Shown piece after piece: positions 13,584 to 26,900 of a stretch of 64,000 nucleotides of DNA. Each line of letters opens with the position of its first letter. The stretch's first letter is position 1. The stretch is from Zingiber officinale. Lineage: Eukaryota > Streptophyta > Magnoliopsida > Zingiberales > Zingiberaceae. The position numbers and the translations under genes were made by a program. The DNA is taken from the NCBI RefSeq assembly GCF_018446385.1, contig NC_056000.1, positions 55,150,722 to 55,214,721 on the forward strand, in the 5' to 3' direction. The notes under the pieces are model-generated. The model was given only the letters and a program-made list of their open reading frames with translations. It was not told where the DNA came from and did no database searches.

Positions 13584-13588
13584 TCTCA

Positions 13589-14350
13589 AGCCAATGAGAA
13601 GATCGGATGGTCAACCTAAGGTCAACAGCTTCTCAAGCTCCTTCCTTTGACCACCTTGTGTTGTTCGCGCTCTCCTCGTAACTCCGTATCGAATGGACCT
13701 TCCACCGCTCCAATTTTGTACATTACAATGGTGAAACTCGAGTTACATTCAAGTCTAAACTAATTTACAACAAGAATAAATAGAGAAAGGCACGACGCAC
13801 AGGCCGTGAATCAAGTACAACACACGTAAACACACAAAATGGCACGTAGGCCATATTATGAATTACAACACAATCTTTCCAATCAAATTGGGTCTTTTGG
13901 GCCATGACTATCATAAAATAACACATAATTCTAAATTATATAATTTCTATAATTTCCTGTAATTTTTACTACTATTTTTACAATTTTATGAGTAAAAATT
14001 CCCGGCGGTCCCATTTAGCGATTTTCGAGCGCAATCGCGGAACAAAGCCCCTTGCGGGGTCAGGGGTTGTACCCCTACCCACGATATAACCATCGCGAGT
14101 GTCCCTAAGCGATCTACAGCGCCTTAGTCTGCTGTCCCAAAACGATTTGGGGCGAAACCTTGCCGTTTTGGAAAAATCTTCTCGGTAGTCGAAGCCTACA
14201 AGTGTCTAAACACTTGTGCTTCGCTTCTACGAGAAAAATACCCATAAAATCTATAAAAATCGGAAATTCATAGAAAAGTACAGTACTGTAATTTTTCATA
14301 AAAAATACAAACCAAACTCGTACGCGCTTCGCACGTGGCTCTGATATCAC
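13589..14350 (-). mobile_element. leader and primer-binding site of outer copia element
   Basis: This is the continuation of the outer element's untranslated leader after the gypsy solo LTR. At its right end the minus strand reads GTGATATCAGAGCCAC at 14350-14335, directly after an LTR ending ATCCAACA. This is a one-mismatch form of the methionine tRNA binding site TGGTATCAGAGC. The ORF at 14114-14350 has no known domain. Confidence 0.65.
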
Positions 14351-16185
14351 TGTTGGATTTTTTGAGCCGCAAAAATCACTTTTTGCGTTGCGGAACCCCC
14401 GAAACCCCAGCCACCGGATCCGTGCGAAGATTAAAATTTCAAAAACATTATGAGTACGAGTTTCTTACACTAGTTCTAAACTAGATCTACGAGGAGAAAG
14501 AATTTACCCTTGATGCGATGCCCTTCGCAATCCCGCTCGTCCTCGGTTCGCCGGATCTCGAAAGTATCAAAGTAGACACTTCTCTATGTGTATCCACACA
14601 AGAAAGAGATGGAGAAGAACCTCTAAGGATGTGCTAGCAACCTTAGAGATCAGTAATGGAGGAGAGGGAGAGCAAGAAGAAAACTAGAGAGGAAGAAGAT
14701 GATGAAGTTACTCACACAAGCACACAAAATGCACTAACTCCTCATCAAAAGTGGCCGGCCACTTTAAGGGGAATTGTAACCTCCATGGGATGCTAAGAGT
14801 CACAACTCTTGGTAACTCCCATGAGGTGGCATTCCACTTAAGCAACAATGATAATGTGGAGCATCATCATTGGACCACTTAATGCCAACTCACCAATGAG
14901 GTGGCAAATAGTCAAGTCAAAATTGACCCTTCATCTTTCTCTCAAGTCAAGTCAAACTTGACCACTTCTCTCCCTTGGTTGATCTAATCTAATCATTGGT
15001 TCAAGTCAATTTTAATTTAATGAATCTCTATTCATTGAATTAAATTGATTAAATGAGTCTAAGTCCAAATTAGACTCACTTAACACATGAACCAAATTGA
15101 GTCCAACTAAATTAGCCTACTTTGGATTACTCTTAATCCAATTTGGTTCATCATATGAATCTAATCATTTAGGTTCATCAAATGAACCTAATCTCCATCT
15201 AATTACCCTTTGTGTGTGACCCTATAGGTTCTTGTAACGTTGGCAATGCTCCTAAACCCATTTAGAAGCATAAGTAATGAGCGGTATCTAGCAACACATC
15301 ATTACTACCCAAGTTACAAGAATGTTGAGATCCAACATCAACTTGTGACTACTAATTGTGACTCCTCACAATATATGACAAGTGTCCTTCTATCCTAGAC
15401 ATCTAGATTGATCAATGTGAGGCATAGACCGTGTCATCCTCTAATCAATTTAAATCCTGAACTCCAAGTAGACTCACTCAATCAAATGATCTCAATATCT
15501 TATATTGACTCATTTGGACATGGCCATGCACTTAGTGGTCTCACTCTATCAAGAATATCGATGTCTCTCCTGTCATACAGGAGGGATAGATCCCATCTAC
15601 ATCACTCACATCACTCCGCATAATTTGTTACATGCCCAGTAATCGCCTTTATAGTCCACCTAGTTATGAGTGACGTTTGACGAAGCCAAAGTACGTAACT
15701 CCTTATGTAGGGAACCATGGTGACTTCAGGTCCAAGGACTAGTAGTCATACTAATAGTCACATGAGAAAGTATATGACACTCATATAACGATCCATGATA
15801 CTTTCTCATGGCGGGTTATTCAGTATACATTCTCCAATGCATACCCATGTGTCAACTTGATATCTCTATATCTATAACTTGTGAGATCAAGTCATCGAGT
15901 TGACCTACATGCTAGTCTCGTCGCATTAACATTGTCCCTAAATGTTAATACTCGACTAGGAATGATTAAGAGTAGTGTTCCCTATATCATCTCGCTATCG
16001 GTTCAACTAACCGATTGATATAGGTAAGAACCCTCTACTCAAGGACGCTATTATACTTAGTTATTTGGCACCAATATAAGTAAGTATAATAACCAAAACA
16101 AATGCATTTATTTATATACAAGAATATGATACAATGAGTCCATACAACAATCATTAAATGATTGGCTCTAGGGCTCTAACTAACA
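14351..16185 (-). mobile_element. Copia 5' LTR (outer element)
   Basis: The LTR is 1835 bases, with plus-strand ends TGTTGGATTT...AACTAACA. On the minus strand it starts TGTTAGTTAGAGCCC and is followed inward by the primer-binding site. Its outer edge abuts a 61-bp tandem array; the first five outside bases (ATACC) match the array's own unit and would be the target duplication. No coding sequence is seen. The ORF at 15408-15623 is LTR sequence. Confidence 0.8.
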
Positions 16186-16893
16186 ATACCTCTATCTCAC
16201 CTGTTCGGGGTTGAGCAATCTCCACTGGTCTCAGACCAGCTTATTGATGCCTCCATCTCACCCATTTGGGGTCGAGCAGTCTCCACTGGTCTCGAGCTAG
16301 CTTGTTGATACCTCCATCTCACCCGTTCGGGGTGGAACAGTCTCCGCTGGTCTCAGACCAACTTACTGATGCCTGTATCTCCTTCATTCGGAGTTGAGCA
16401 GTCTCCACTGGTCTCGAACCAGCTTATTGATGCATCCATCTCTCCCATTCGGGGTCGAACAATCTCCACTGGTCTCGGACCAACTTATTGATGACTCCAT
16501 CTCACCCGTTCGGGGTGGGGCCATCTCCACTAGTCTTGGACCAGCTTATTGATACCTCCATCTCTCCCGTTAGGGGTGGGGCAGTCTCCACTGGTCTCGA
16601 ACTAGCTTATTGATGCCTCCATCTCACTCGTTCGGGGTCGAGTAATCTTCACTGGTCTCGGACCAGCTTATTAATACCTCCATCTTACCCGTTCAAGGTC
16701 GAGCAGTCTCCACTAGTCTTGGACCAATTTATTGATGCATCCATCTCCCCCGTTCGGAATCAAGCAACCTCCACTAGTCTTGGACCAACTTATTGAAGAC
16801 TTCATTTCCCCCGTTCGAGGTCGAGCAGTCTCTACTGGTCTTGGACCAACTTATTGAAGATTCTATCTCCCCCGTTCGGGATCGAGCGGTCTC
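16186..16893. repeat. 61-bp tandem repeat array, left part
   Basis: About eleven and a half head-to-tail units have a period of 61 bases, counted from the CTCCATCTCA landmark (16251, 16312, 16373 and so on). A unit reads roughly CTCCATCTCNCCCGTTCGGG, then GTCGAGCAGTCTCCACTG, then GTCTCGGACCAGCTTATTGA. GGTC...GACC gives each unit a short inverted motif. The array is cut at 16893 by a solo LTR and resumes at 18736. Open frames across it (16774-16978) are repeat artefacts. Confidence 0.9.
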
Positions 16894-18735
16894 TGTTAGG
16901 ATCCTTCGTACGGAGGCTAGAGAGGGGGGTGTGAATAGCCGACCCCAAATCGTCATTTCTTTCTACAAAACGTGTTAGCGCAGCGGAAAATACAAAGAAA
17001 CGAAAGAGAAGAAAACCAAACCTTAACACAAGGATGTAACGAGGTTCGGAGATTTGGGCTCCTACTCCTCGGCGTGTCCGTAAGGTGGACGAGTCCAGTC
17101 AATCCGTAGGTGGATGAGCCCCCGGAGAACCGGCTAATATAATATACTCCTTGTGGGTGGAGAAACCTCGCCACAAACGTTTACAACAGCAAACAAAGAG
17201 TACAAGAACAGTAAGAAAAGCAATACAATATGAATACAATAGCACTCTACCAATTGCTTGGTTTCTTGTCGACTGGAGGTGAAGCAGCAACTTCACAACC
17301 CAAACGCAGCAGCTGGTCGACGACTGGAAGCTCACGCGAGGCTTCGGAGGCGAGCTCAATCAAAGCTCAGTTGAAGCAGAAGCTTCAGCAGCAGAAGAAC
17401 AGAAGTTCTAGTAGAAAAGAAGAAGTAATAGTGCAGCAGCAGCCCTCGACCCCTTTATACCTGCGAAGAAGACAGCGAAGAAACTAGCCGTTGCTACGCA
17501 ACGGCTAGGATCACCCGATCGGTCTGGGGCTGATCCGATCGGTCGTGGGGACCGATCAGGCCTGATCGGTCCCCGGCCGATCGGGCCCGATCGGTCCCGG
17601 CATCGATCGAAGGCTCCGCAGAGTTGCCCAACTCTACGTAGGAATCTGATCGGTCCCGGACCGATCCACTATCCGATCGGTCCCGGGACCGATCGACTGC
17701 CGATCGGTCCCGACCGATCGACCTTACATTTGTTATCGATTGAAACCGACCGATCGGATACACAAGCGTATCGGATCGGCAGATCGATCGAGCAATTTGC
17801 CCAAACCAAGTCCCAAGTCTCCCAAACCAACATCCGGTCAACCTTGACCTGTTGGTACATCATGCTTAGCATCCGGTCACTCCCTTGACCTGCTAAGACT
17901 CCTCACCAAGTGTCCGGTCAATCCCTTTGACCCACTTGGACTTTTCTCTTCGTGTCAAGTATCCGGTCACTCCCTTGACCTACTTGACCTTCTCAACACC
18001 AGATGTCCGATCATCCTTGATCCATCTGGATTTTCCCTTGTCCGGCTTCACTCACCAGGACTTTCACCTAGCTTCACTCACTAGGATTTTCACACTGCCT
18101 AACATCCCAGTTAGGACTTTCTCACTGCCTGGCTTCACTCACCAGGACTTTCCAACTGCCTAACATCCCAGTTAGGACTTTCCCACTGCCTGACTTCACT
18201 CACCAGGACTTTCCACACTGCCTAACATCCCAGTTAGGACTTTCTCACTGCCTGGCTTCACTCACCAGGACTTTCCAACTGCCTAACATCCCAGTTAGGA
18301 CTTTCCCACTGCCTGGCTTCACTCACCAGGACTTTCCACACTACTTAACATCCCAGTTAGGACTTTCCCCGTGCCAAGTCTCCATACTTGGACTTTCCGC
18401 GTGCCAAGCTACCTGCTTGGACTTTTCCCCGTGCCAAGTCTCCGTACTTGGACATTTCCAGTGCCAAGTCTCCATACTTGGACTTTTCGCGAATCAGGTC
18501 AACCAGGTCAATTTTGACCTAAGGTTGCACCTACAATCTCCCAAACACCTATTCTTGTCAAACATCAAGAATACAACTCTCTTCTCGTCAAACATCGACA
18601 TGCAACTCAACTAGGTCAACCTTGACCTAAGGTTGCACCGACAATCTTCCCAAGTCAAACATCAAAATACAACTCGAGTCAAGTCACCTCGAGTCGGGTC
18701 AACCAGGTCAACCTTGACCTAAGGTTGCACCAACA
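16894..18735 (-). mobile_element. SIRE-like copia solo LTR, duplication GTCTC
   Basis: This 1842-base unit has ends TGTTAGGATCC...GCACCAACA and is inserted in the 61-bp array. GTCTC is present on both sides (16889-16893 and 18736-18740). The edge resembles other LTRs in the window: TGTGAATAGC near one end and CCAACA at the other, as in the intron-3 LTR at 24854-26212. Inside are GATCGGTCC-type palindromic repeats (about 17510-17720) and a roughly 60-base minisatellite built on GCCTGGCTTCACTCACCAGG and CCTAACATCCCAGTTAGG (about 18040-18380). No internal retroviral sequence is present, so it is a solo LTR. Confidence 0.85.
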
Positions 18736-18960
18736 GTCTCTACTAGTTTCGGACCAGCTTATTGATGCCTCTATCTCACCCGTTCAAGGGCGAGCAGTCT
18801 CCACTGGTCTCGGATCAGCTTATTGATGCCTCCATCTTCCCCGTTTGGGGTCGAGCAATCTCCACTGATCTCGGACCAGCTTATCGAAGCTCCCATCTCC
18901 CTCGTTTGGGGTCAAAATATCTCTACTAGTCTCGGACCAGAGTATCTCACGAGTTCCATG
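18736..18960. repeat. 61-bp tandem repeat array, right part
   Basis: About three and a half further units of the same 61-base repeat resume directly after the solo LTR. The array decays near 18940, where the unit is joined to unrelated sequence. Confidence 0.85.
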
Positions 18961-19578
18961 CTCACTCGGTTCACGGGTTTCTCTACCGTCCGCCTTCGAT
19001 TTCAAAAGCTACGCTCCTGCTCAGTTCTCGAGTTCTATGCTCGTTCCTCCCCGTTCGCCTTTGATTTCACACGCTACACACTTGCTCAGTTTTCGAGCTC
19101 CACGCCTGCTTAGCTCACGAGCTTTGCTCCCGTTCCCCTTCGATTACACAGGCTCCGTACTCACTCGACACTCGAGCTCCGCGTCCTTCGATCTGACGGG
19201 CTACTCTCCTGCTTGGCATTGCTCAACAACCTGCTTGCCGCTCTTTTAGTTTCCCGCTCGACATTGCTTGATCACTCATTTGGCATTCGTTTGTTCAACA
19301 TCATTCGGCATTCGCTCGATCGCTTGCTTGACATCCTCTAAGTATTATTTTTCATAGAGTGTATGGATAGTATATCAAAATTATCCATGTCCACCTAGTG
19401 TAATTGATTTTATTTCTATTTTATTTTTATTTGTTTAAGCTCTCCGTTATTTTAATAAGATTTTATTTCTAATGTTTAGAGTTAAATTATAGTATTAAAT
19501 AAAAAAAAATTCAAATTAATTTTTTTTATGTAAACATGAGGTGTCAGCATACCGAACAGTATATAATTATGGAATCCT
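18961..19578. other. boundary between repeats and gene block
   Basis: The first 380 bases are C/T-rich and hold imperfect repeats of short words such as CGAGCTCC, GCTTGGCATT and GCTCACGAG. No domain is seen in the frames at 18823-19249. After about 19340 the sequence becomes AT-rich and looks like ordinary intergenic DNA upstream of SECA1. No clear TATA box was identified. Confidence 0.4.
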
Positions 19579-19650
<72 letters not shown>

Positions 19651-19651
19651 G
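19579..19651. repeat. (AAT)n microsatellite
   Basis: There are about 24 near-perfect AAT units, broken once by AAATAA, roughly 210 bases upstream of the SECA1 start codon. Poly-tyrosine and poly-leucine frames here (19482-19885, minus) are artefacts of the repeat. Confidence 0.95.
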
Positions 19652-19803
19652 AGCCCTTTTGTGAATTAACTTTCGTTTTAAAATTCTTTCTCGAATCTCT
19701 TCCACGCCACAAAATACTCCCTCTCGTTTCTTCATCTTATCCGTGCGTTTCACCTTTGCTACGACCTCAAGCTCGGCCTCGCTGTGGCCGCAAGAGCAGG
19801 CAC

Positions 19804-19825
19804 AGAGAGAGAGAGAGAGAGAGAG
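19804..19825. repeat. (GA)n in SECA1 5' leader
   Basis: About eleven GA units end 34 bases before the SECA1 start codon, so they probably lie in the 5' untranslated region. GA/CT runs are frequent in plant leaders and core promoters. Confidence 0.85.
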
Positions 19826-19858
19826 TGTGTGGTGGTATCTTGATCCAATTTGAGAACT

Positions 19859-20916
19859 ATGGCCACCATTTCCCCGCTTCTCCATCTCCCAGTGGCCAAG
19901 CTCGACGATATCCTCGTCTTACGGAAGAGTCTCATCCCCAGGCCTGACCCAGGAACCGCTCTCTTCGGCTGCAGCTCCGGCCGACAAGCTCCATGGATCT
20001 TCCCTGTCCAGCGCCGGTTTCGTCCGCGGGCGGCAGCCTTGGGAGGTCTGTTAGGCGGCATCTTCAAGGGGACCGACACTGGCGAGGGCACCAGGCAGCG
20101 GTTCGCCGATTCCGTTGCTGCGATCAACCGGTTGGAGCCGGAGGTCTCGCGCCTCTCTGACTCGGAGCTGAGGGAGAGGACGTCGGTCTTGAAAGAGCGT
20201 GCTCGGAATGGCGAGCTGCTCGATTCTCTTCTACCTGTAAGGCGCATTTACAATCAATTTTAGAGTGTTTCTATTGTAATTCTTCAATCTTGCATATTTC
20301 TTCATTTTGGCTTTACTTTGTCAGAAGTTTGATTTTTTTTTTCTATGCCTTTGATGACTGAATTGCATAAAATTAGAGTTTTATTAGTAAAAGGTGGAAT
20401 TATATAGAATTCTTTTACTATTTATTTGATGAATGGGGCACAGAAAATTCAAGTTTTAATGTGTGTGTGTGTGTGTGTGTGTATAGACAAGCCATTGTTG
20501 ACACCTTATACAAAAAATTCTGTCACTCTTAGATTCATCTATCTCTCTCTCCACACTGATAGAGAAAACAATGAAAATCTAACGTTCGGCACTCCCCAGA
20601 CACCCAAAACAATCGAGAAGAAAAAAAAAATCCTCTTATCTACTAGAACTATGACATTCCACAATATCCACAAGCACTTCATGCCATTTTCTAGGCTCTG
20701 AAACATGTCCAAGGTGAATAATCCTGCAACCCTCCCAAAATTCAGTTGAAATCAACCTTTTCCTTCTTTAGTCCTGCACCAAATAAATGTAAACTAGGCT
20801 TTCTAATTCTAGGCAATCTGGGTAACTATTGGGTCAGCTAGGCTATTGTCAAAAGCATTAAGCTGGGATGCCCAACATTTATCATTCCCTTTTTCCTAAC
20901 TTTTGTCATCTATTAC

Positions 20917-20975
<59 letters not shown>

Positions 20976-23900
20976 CATATACAAGTTTATGTGGAGTCAT
21001 GTCAATTTAAAATTTCCTTGCTGTTATTTTCTTCTCAGATTTTAGTTTGGTAACTGCCAATTTTAGCTTATTAATGTGAAGAAAAGGGAGCACCACTTTG
21101 GCATGCAATCTTTTTCTCAATCAGTATCAAATACACCACTAGCTCAAGCGTACTCCTATTTATAGATGACTCGTAGATTAGACATGTATAAATGAATCTT
21201 CACTATGGGACATAACCCTTCGACATAATTAATGTCTATAAAAATTAATTATGGGAATTAAATGTCTAAAAAAATTCATTTTTAATAGTTTTAACACTTA
21301 TGTTTTAAATTGTTGACAGGAAGCATTTGCCATAGTGAGAGAGGCATCAATGAGAGTCTTGGGCCTGCGACCTTTCGATGTACAGTTAATAGGTATGCCA
21401 CCTTTTTCTGTATTTTTTTTTTGAGCTTTAGTTAGAAGTATATTTTAATGTGAAGTTTGCCAGACATCTTTTTGATGCTGTCAATGTATGCTTGTGGATA
21501 ATTGGTGCATGCCTGAGCAAATTCTTGAATGCACCATTGAAGATTGGGTCACTTCTCTTGAAATTATTTTCCTCATGGATTGATACACAAAGGCTTATGT
21601 CTTCAAGGGAATGCAAAATGTTGAAAATCAAAGAATTTTTTTAATATTGGTTGCAACTTAAGTTTGTTGAATAGTTCACAACCTTAGTTATGTGAAAAAT
21701 GCTAACCTAACAATAAAGTACTGGTGGAAGACTCTTGAATCAAGAAAACTCTCTTTATTTGAATAAAAAGTGCTACAAATCTGTTTTCTTGAACATCAAT
21801 TTAGCCAAATATTTGGATCTTCTTTAACTTAATTATGAACCTTCATATTGTATGCCTAAGAGCAGTTTTTAGATAGTGTTTTTAGATTATTCTTTGAGTG
21901 TTTGTTCCTTCATTGGGAGAGTTTTCATCCTCATCCTGCTTGCTCTTTAGCTGAAAAAAGAAATCTTCATTACTAAACTACAATTTTATTTCAACTACCC
22001 ATCTGATTTTGGCCTGGAGAGAGTGCTCTCTCATTTTTTTTTTTTCATATAGAGATAGTTATCTGAAGGGGAGCCTTGGCGCAACGGTAAAGTTGTTGTT
22101 TTATGACCTAAAGGTCACGGCTTCGAATCCTGGAAATAGCCTCTTGCAAAAAATATGGTAAGATTGCATACAATGGATCCTTTCCCGGGACCCCACATGG
22201 CGGGAGCTTCGTGCACCGGGCTGTGCTTTTTTTATATAGAGATAGTTATCTTTCTTCAAGTCAATGCGAGATTGGTTTTGAGACTGATGGGAACAATACC
22301 AATAAATGAAAAGCTACCAGATTGACCTCAGGATCTTTATAATGGATATTTGACTGAATCTCAAGATTCAGCAGAAAGTTAAATGTGCCTTTCCTCTCTT
22401 GAATTGTATATCAGGCAAATCTTTCCTATGCATTCACTTTTTTTTTAAAAAAAAATTACTTAAAACATTATCTATTTCCACCCTAACACACAATTACCCT
22501 TCCATGTTTTTTATCCCCCTACATGATGCCTTCTAATCTCCTCATTAATGGTGATTATAGATACAATGTGCATTTCTTGATTATAGATACAATAGGCCTT
22601 CCCTGGGATTTTGTATTGACGGGAGTTTTATGCACCGAGATGCCTTTTTTAATTTAATAAGTTGATAATTTTTTTTCAACATTTTCTACCATTCAAGAGT
22701 TAAATTTAGTTCCGGGGTGTTGGTCACTCCAATGAATAGGAAGGAAAACAAGAAGAGTAGGAGGAAATTTACTTACCAAGATGAGGCAGAAATTTGCTGT
22801 GGAACTTTCCTATGGGACGTGAGGTAAACGAGGTAAATCTCCTAACTAGGAATTTTCTCATGACTTGGGCTCAAGTGACTATGAAACATAGTCTGCTAGG
22901 GTGGCTCACGTCTTGCGATGAAGGTTGAGCTCGCAGCTTATCTGCAGTGAAGAATGTGCACATGACTTGCTTGTAGATGAAAGATGAGCTTGTGATGAAA
23001 GATCTGCTTGCATGCAAGGATTCATAGCTTCCCATGTACCAATTGAAGGAGAAAATAATTTTTTTTGCTTTTGTCAGCAGATACAAAATGAAATTTGAAA
23101 CATTGTTATCATCTTATCGTAGGTTCAGAAGCTCGAGTTGTGTAGGAGTTCTAGTTTTTTACCAAAATGTTATATTTGATATCGTGTTCGTGTTGGTGTT
23201 GGTGTTGGTGTTGGTGTTGGTATTGGTGTTTTGACGTATGATGGTGGCGAATTGAAGGTAGAAGGAGGAAGGAGATAAAAAATAAGAATAAGAAGAGAAG
23301 ATAACTATATATCCAAGAGCAAACTTAAAATGACATTTATTGTGTTGCCCTATCTTGAATGGTACAAATTCAACACTTTGTTGTGCGGACATAAATTACA
23401 AAAAAAATTTAACAATCATAAATCATTACATAATTCCAACTAAACTGGTTTTGACATGTTATGGGGTATCGAGTTTCATCATGACACAATACTTATCGGC
23501 ATAATCAACACAGCTTATATAGTAGAGATAACTTGTGCCAATTAGTATTGAAGTTTAATAATTTATTGGAATGGTAAGATTTGACCATACCACATAATAC
23601 GAGATTTCAAATTATGATCTTATCTAAAATCATCTCCATAACTTATAACCCAATACTTCATGATCTTAATTCTCTTTCCCCAAGAATAAAAGTATAAGTC
23701 GTACAACTATTTTATACTAATTCTGTCATTTTTCATTTATAGGTGGCATGGTTCTTCATAATGGTGAAATTGCAGAAATGAGGACAGGAGAAGGAAAAAC
23801 ACTAGTGGCTGTTCTACCAGCATATCTGAATGCATTAAGTGGGAAGGGAGTGCACATTGTTACTGTGAATGACTACCTTGCAAGACGTGATTGTGAATGG

Positions 23901-26900
23901 GTTGGTCAAGTTCCACGCTTCCTAGGCTTGCAGGTTGGCCTGATCCAACGTACGTTACATTCTCATTGTGAATGAATTATCATGGTTTGATCTAATTTTC
24001 TGTCTCCATCTTAATTCCTTGAAATGCGTAGGTACTTGTTCCTAATTTCTCTTTTAAAGCAAAGGCTAAATTATTAAAATGCATTTTATGACATTTGCTT
24101 GTTACTTTGATTTTTTATTTACAGTCCAGATGTGTGATATCTAGATTTAACTTGAATTATCTTTTGAAACCAGCACAAGTCAACTTTGATTGGTCATCTC
24201 TTTCTTGTTGATTAGGGCGATTAATAATGTCACATAACCTGCACTTTTTATAATATTGTAGAACCAACATCAATTCTTAATTAAAACTAGTATTATATTG
24301 AGAAACCGTACTTTGAAACATGTATAATTCTTGCATTGGAGGATTAATGTCTGAATCATCATATGGAATTTCATAACTAGTATTATGTTGAAAAAACTTT
24401 ATTTTAAAACATGTATACTTGCATTGGAGGATTGATTAGGGTTGTAAATGAACCGGATATTCTGAACAAACTTGGTGTTCGGTTCGATAAAGCTCGTTTA
24501 TTAAAAAGTATACAAAACAAACAAGCTTCAACACTAGTAAGCTTGGTCCATTAACGATCATGAACAAAGTGTTATGAACCATTTTTGAATAAATTTATTA
24601 ACTTGTGTAAAATTTAATTATAAATTTATTTCTTATTTTTTTTTATTCAAATACATAAAAGATGTAGTAATTTATAAATTTTATAATCTTAAATTAATAT
24701 GTTAAGAATAAGAAAATAATATAAGTTCCATGTCTTAGATAAATGTTTAACCAAACAACAACACTATTAGTTGAGCTCGTTAAAATGCTTGAGCTCGGTT
24801 GGAGCTCGATAAAATTCTTAGTATATGATGCGGCGATAAGGGAGAGCCCACCTTGTAGGATCGAAAGCACTAGATTGGGTGGGGGGGGGGGGTGAATAGC
24901 GCTCGTGACTTTTATGTCGTTTTAAAACAATCGATCGGAGTAAACGTTACGCAGCGGAATAAAAGAAACAACACACGAGCACACCAAGGAATTACTTGGT
25001 TTGGAGCCTGTTGCGACTCCTACTCCAAAACCCGCGATTGTTATTTGCTTTCGGTGGCCAATCACTATAAGTTCGGAAATTCTTTATAATTTGAAGCACA
25101 ATATTAAAGCAGTAATAAAAATTATATCGACAACGGAAAATAGTAAACTTAAAGCTTCTGGTCGTCGGAGTCTTGTTACAGTTTTGTCGGATCGTTCTTT
25201 GAGCAGAGCACGGAAGGAAGATTGCGATTTCGAGTGTTGTGCAAGATGCTGCTCGAAACAGGCTTAAGTAGCCGGTTGAGGGCGCCTCCAACCCCGCCGA
25301 ATCCGCAGCATCGATAAGCCCGCGCCGCCCGTTGCTTATCCATTTGAGGGCGCCTCTAAGGCTCTAACCTCCATGGAGGGCACTCTCGCGCCAGCGTCCA
25401 GGGCGCCTCCAAGCTCCAAGGAGGGCGCCCTCGCGCTTTGCTACAAGGTTGTCGATCAAGACACCCGAGTCGCCTCCAAGCTCTATGGAGGGTGCCTCGG
25501 GACTGTTCATTCGAGGCTTTCTTGTACAATTTCTGTCCTGCAAGGCATGTTAGTCTACAAAACAAAGTATACCCTGCAAAACAAAGTTAACACAATAAAA
25601 TAGGACAAATATAAGTAATTTTGACCGTCTCCGGACTGTCCGGTTCTGAATTCGAATTTCCATCCGGAAATCCTAGCTCGAACCGACGCCTAATGTTCCC
25701 TCATCAGGGAACGCATCCTCACCTATTCCACTTAGGAGAGTTTACCTATTGCCAGTCCAGTCCTCCAGACCGATTGGACTTTTGCTCAGCATCTGAGGCT
25801 TCCGGTCTTCATGCTGGATGTCCGCTCCACGACCCGCTCAAACTTCCACCCAGTCCGCGACCACTAGGATTTCAACCTAGAGTCCCCGACTCTAGGATTT
25901 TTGCCCGAAGCACTCGACTTGCCAATACTTTCCGCCTAGGGTTACCGCCCCCCTAGGACCTAGGGTTACCACCCCCTAGGACCTAGGGTTACCACCCCCT
26001 AAGGTTTTCTACCTGCCTAACCGCAGCTAGGACTTTTCTTCACCTAGGGTTACCACCCCCTAGAGTTTTCCACCTACCTAACCGCAGCTAGGACTTTTGC
26101 CTAAGACAACTTAGGACTTTTCTGCGAGCTCAATCAAACTTGTTAGATCATAAGACAACTTAACTTTGGACCTTTTGACATAATCAAAACTCAGGTGCTC
26201 CCTGCACCAACAATCTCCCCCTTTTTGATTATGATAACCTGGTTCAAAGTTAAGTAAAACATAACTGAAATAAAAGTAGTTTAAGCAAGAGCATAAGTAA
26301 AACACATTTTATAACATTTTATATAACAAAAACTCCCCCTTATGCTTTCTTAACTTAACTTTAACTATCTCCCCCTTTGACATAAATCAAAAGGAATATA
26401 AGTAGAGAGAACTATGAAAAAAAAAAAACTAGCTTTTAATCTGTTTAACTTGAAGCTCCCCCTGAAAGGTAGCACCCCTTTTAAAAAGGGCAGTTAAGTA
26501 CTTTAGCTTTTAAAAAGAAAAAAACATCGTTAAGTACTCAGCTTTTAAAAACTTTTGATAAAACTTTGTTAAGTCCTTACCTTTAAAAGGATGTTGATAA
26601 AAGCTTAGTTGTAAAGGACTTACCTTTATAAAGGTTTTAATAAAAAGCTTAGTTAAAAGTACTCAGTTTAAAAAAAAAATTTTACAAAAGCTTAGTTTAA
26701 AAACTTAGCTGTACTTAGCTTTTCAAAAGATTTTGATAAAACACTTAGCTTTAAAAAGATTTTCTTCTAAAAATACTTAGCTAAGAAAATGATTTCTTTG
26801 AAAAATATTTAAAAAAAATACTTTTTCAAGTACTTTGTTTTTGAAAAGATTTTTAAGAAAAACTTAGTTAAGTACATTGAAACTTAGTGAAAAATACTTT

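Noticed and set aside
16186-18960. CRISPR-like regular spacing
   Set aside because: Units are head-to-tail and contiguous at 61 bases with no unique spacers, in a plant nuclear genome; it is a tandem satellite-like array.
19577-19885. minus-strand frame with poly-Tyr/poly-Leu
   Set aside because: It comes from the AAT microsatellite and overlaps the SECA1 leader and first exon on the other strand.
22080-22135. tRNA-like A and B boxes (also at 41730-41790)
   Set aside because: They belong to SINE copies with retroposon tails and target duplications. The sequence does not fold into a full cloverleaf ending in an acceptor stem, so no tRNA gene is called.
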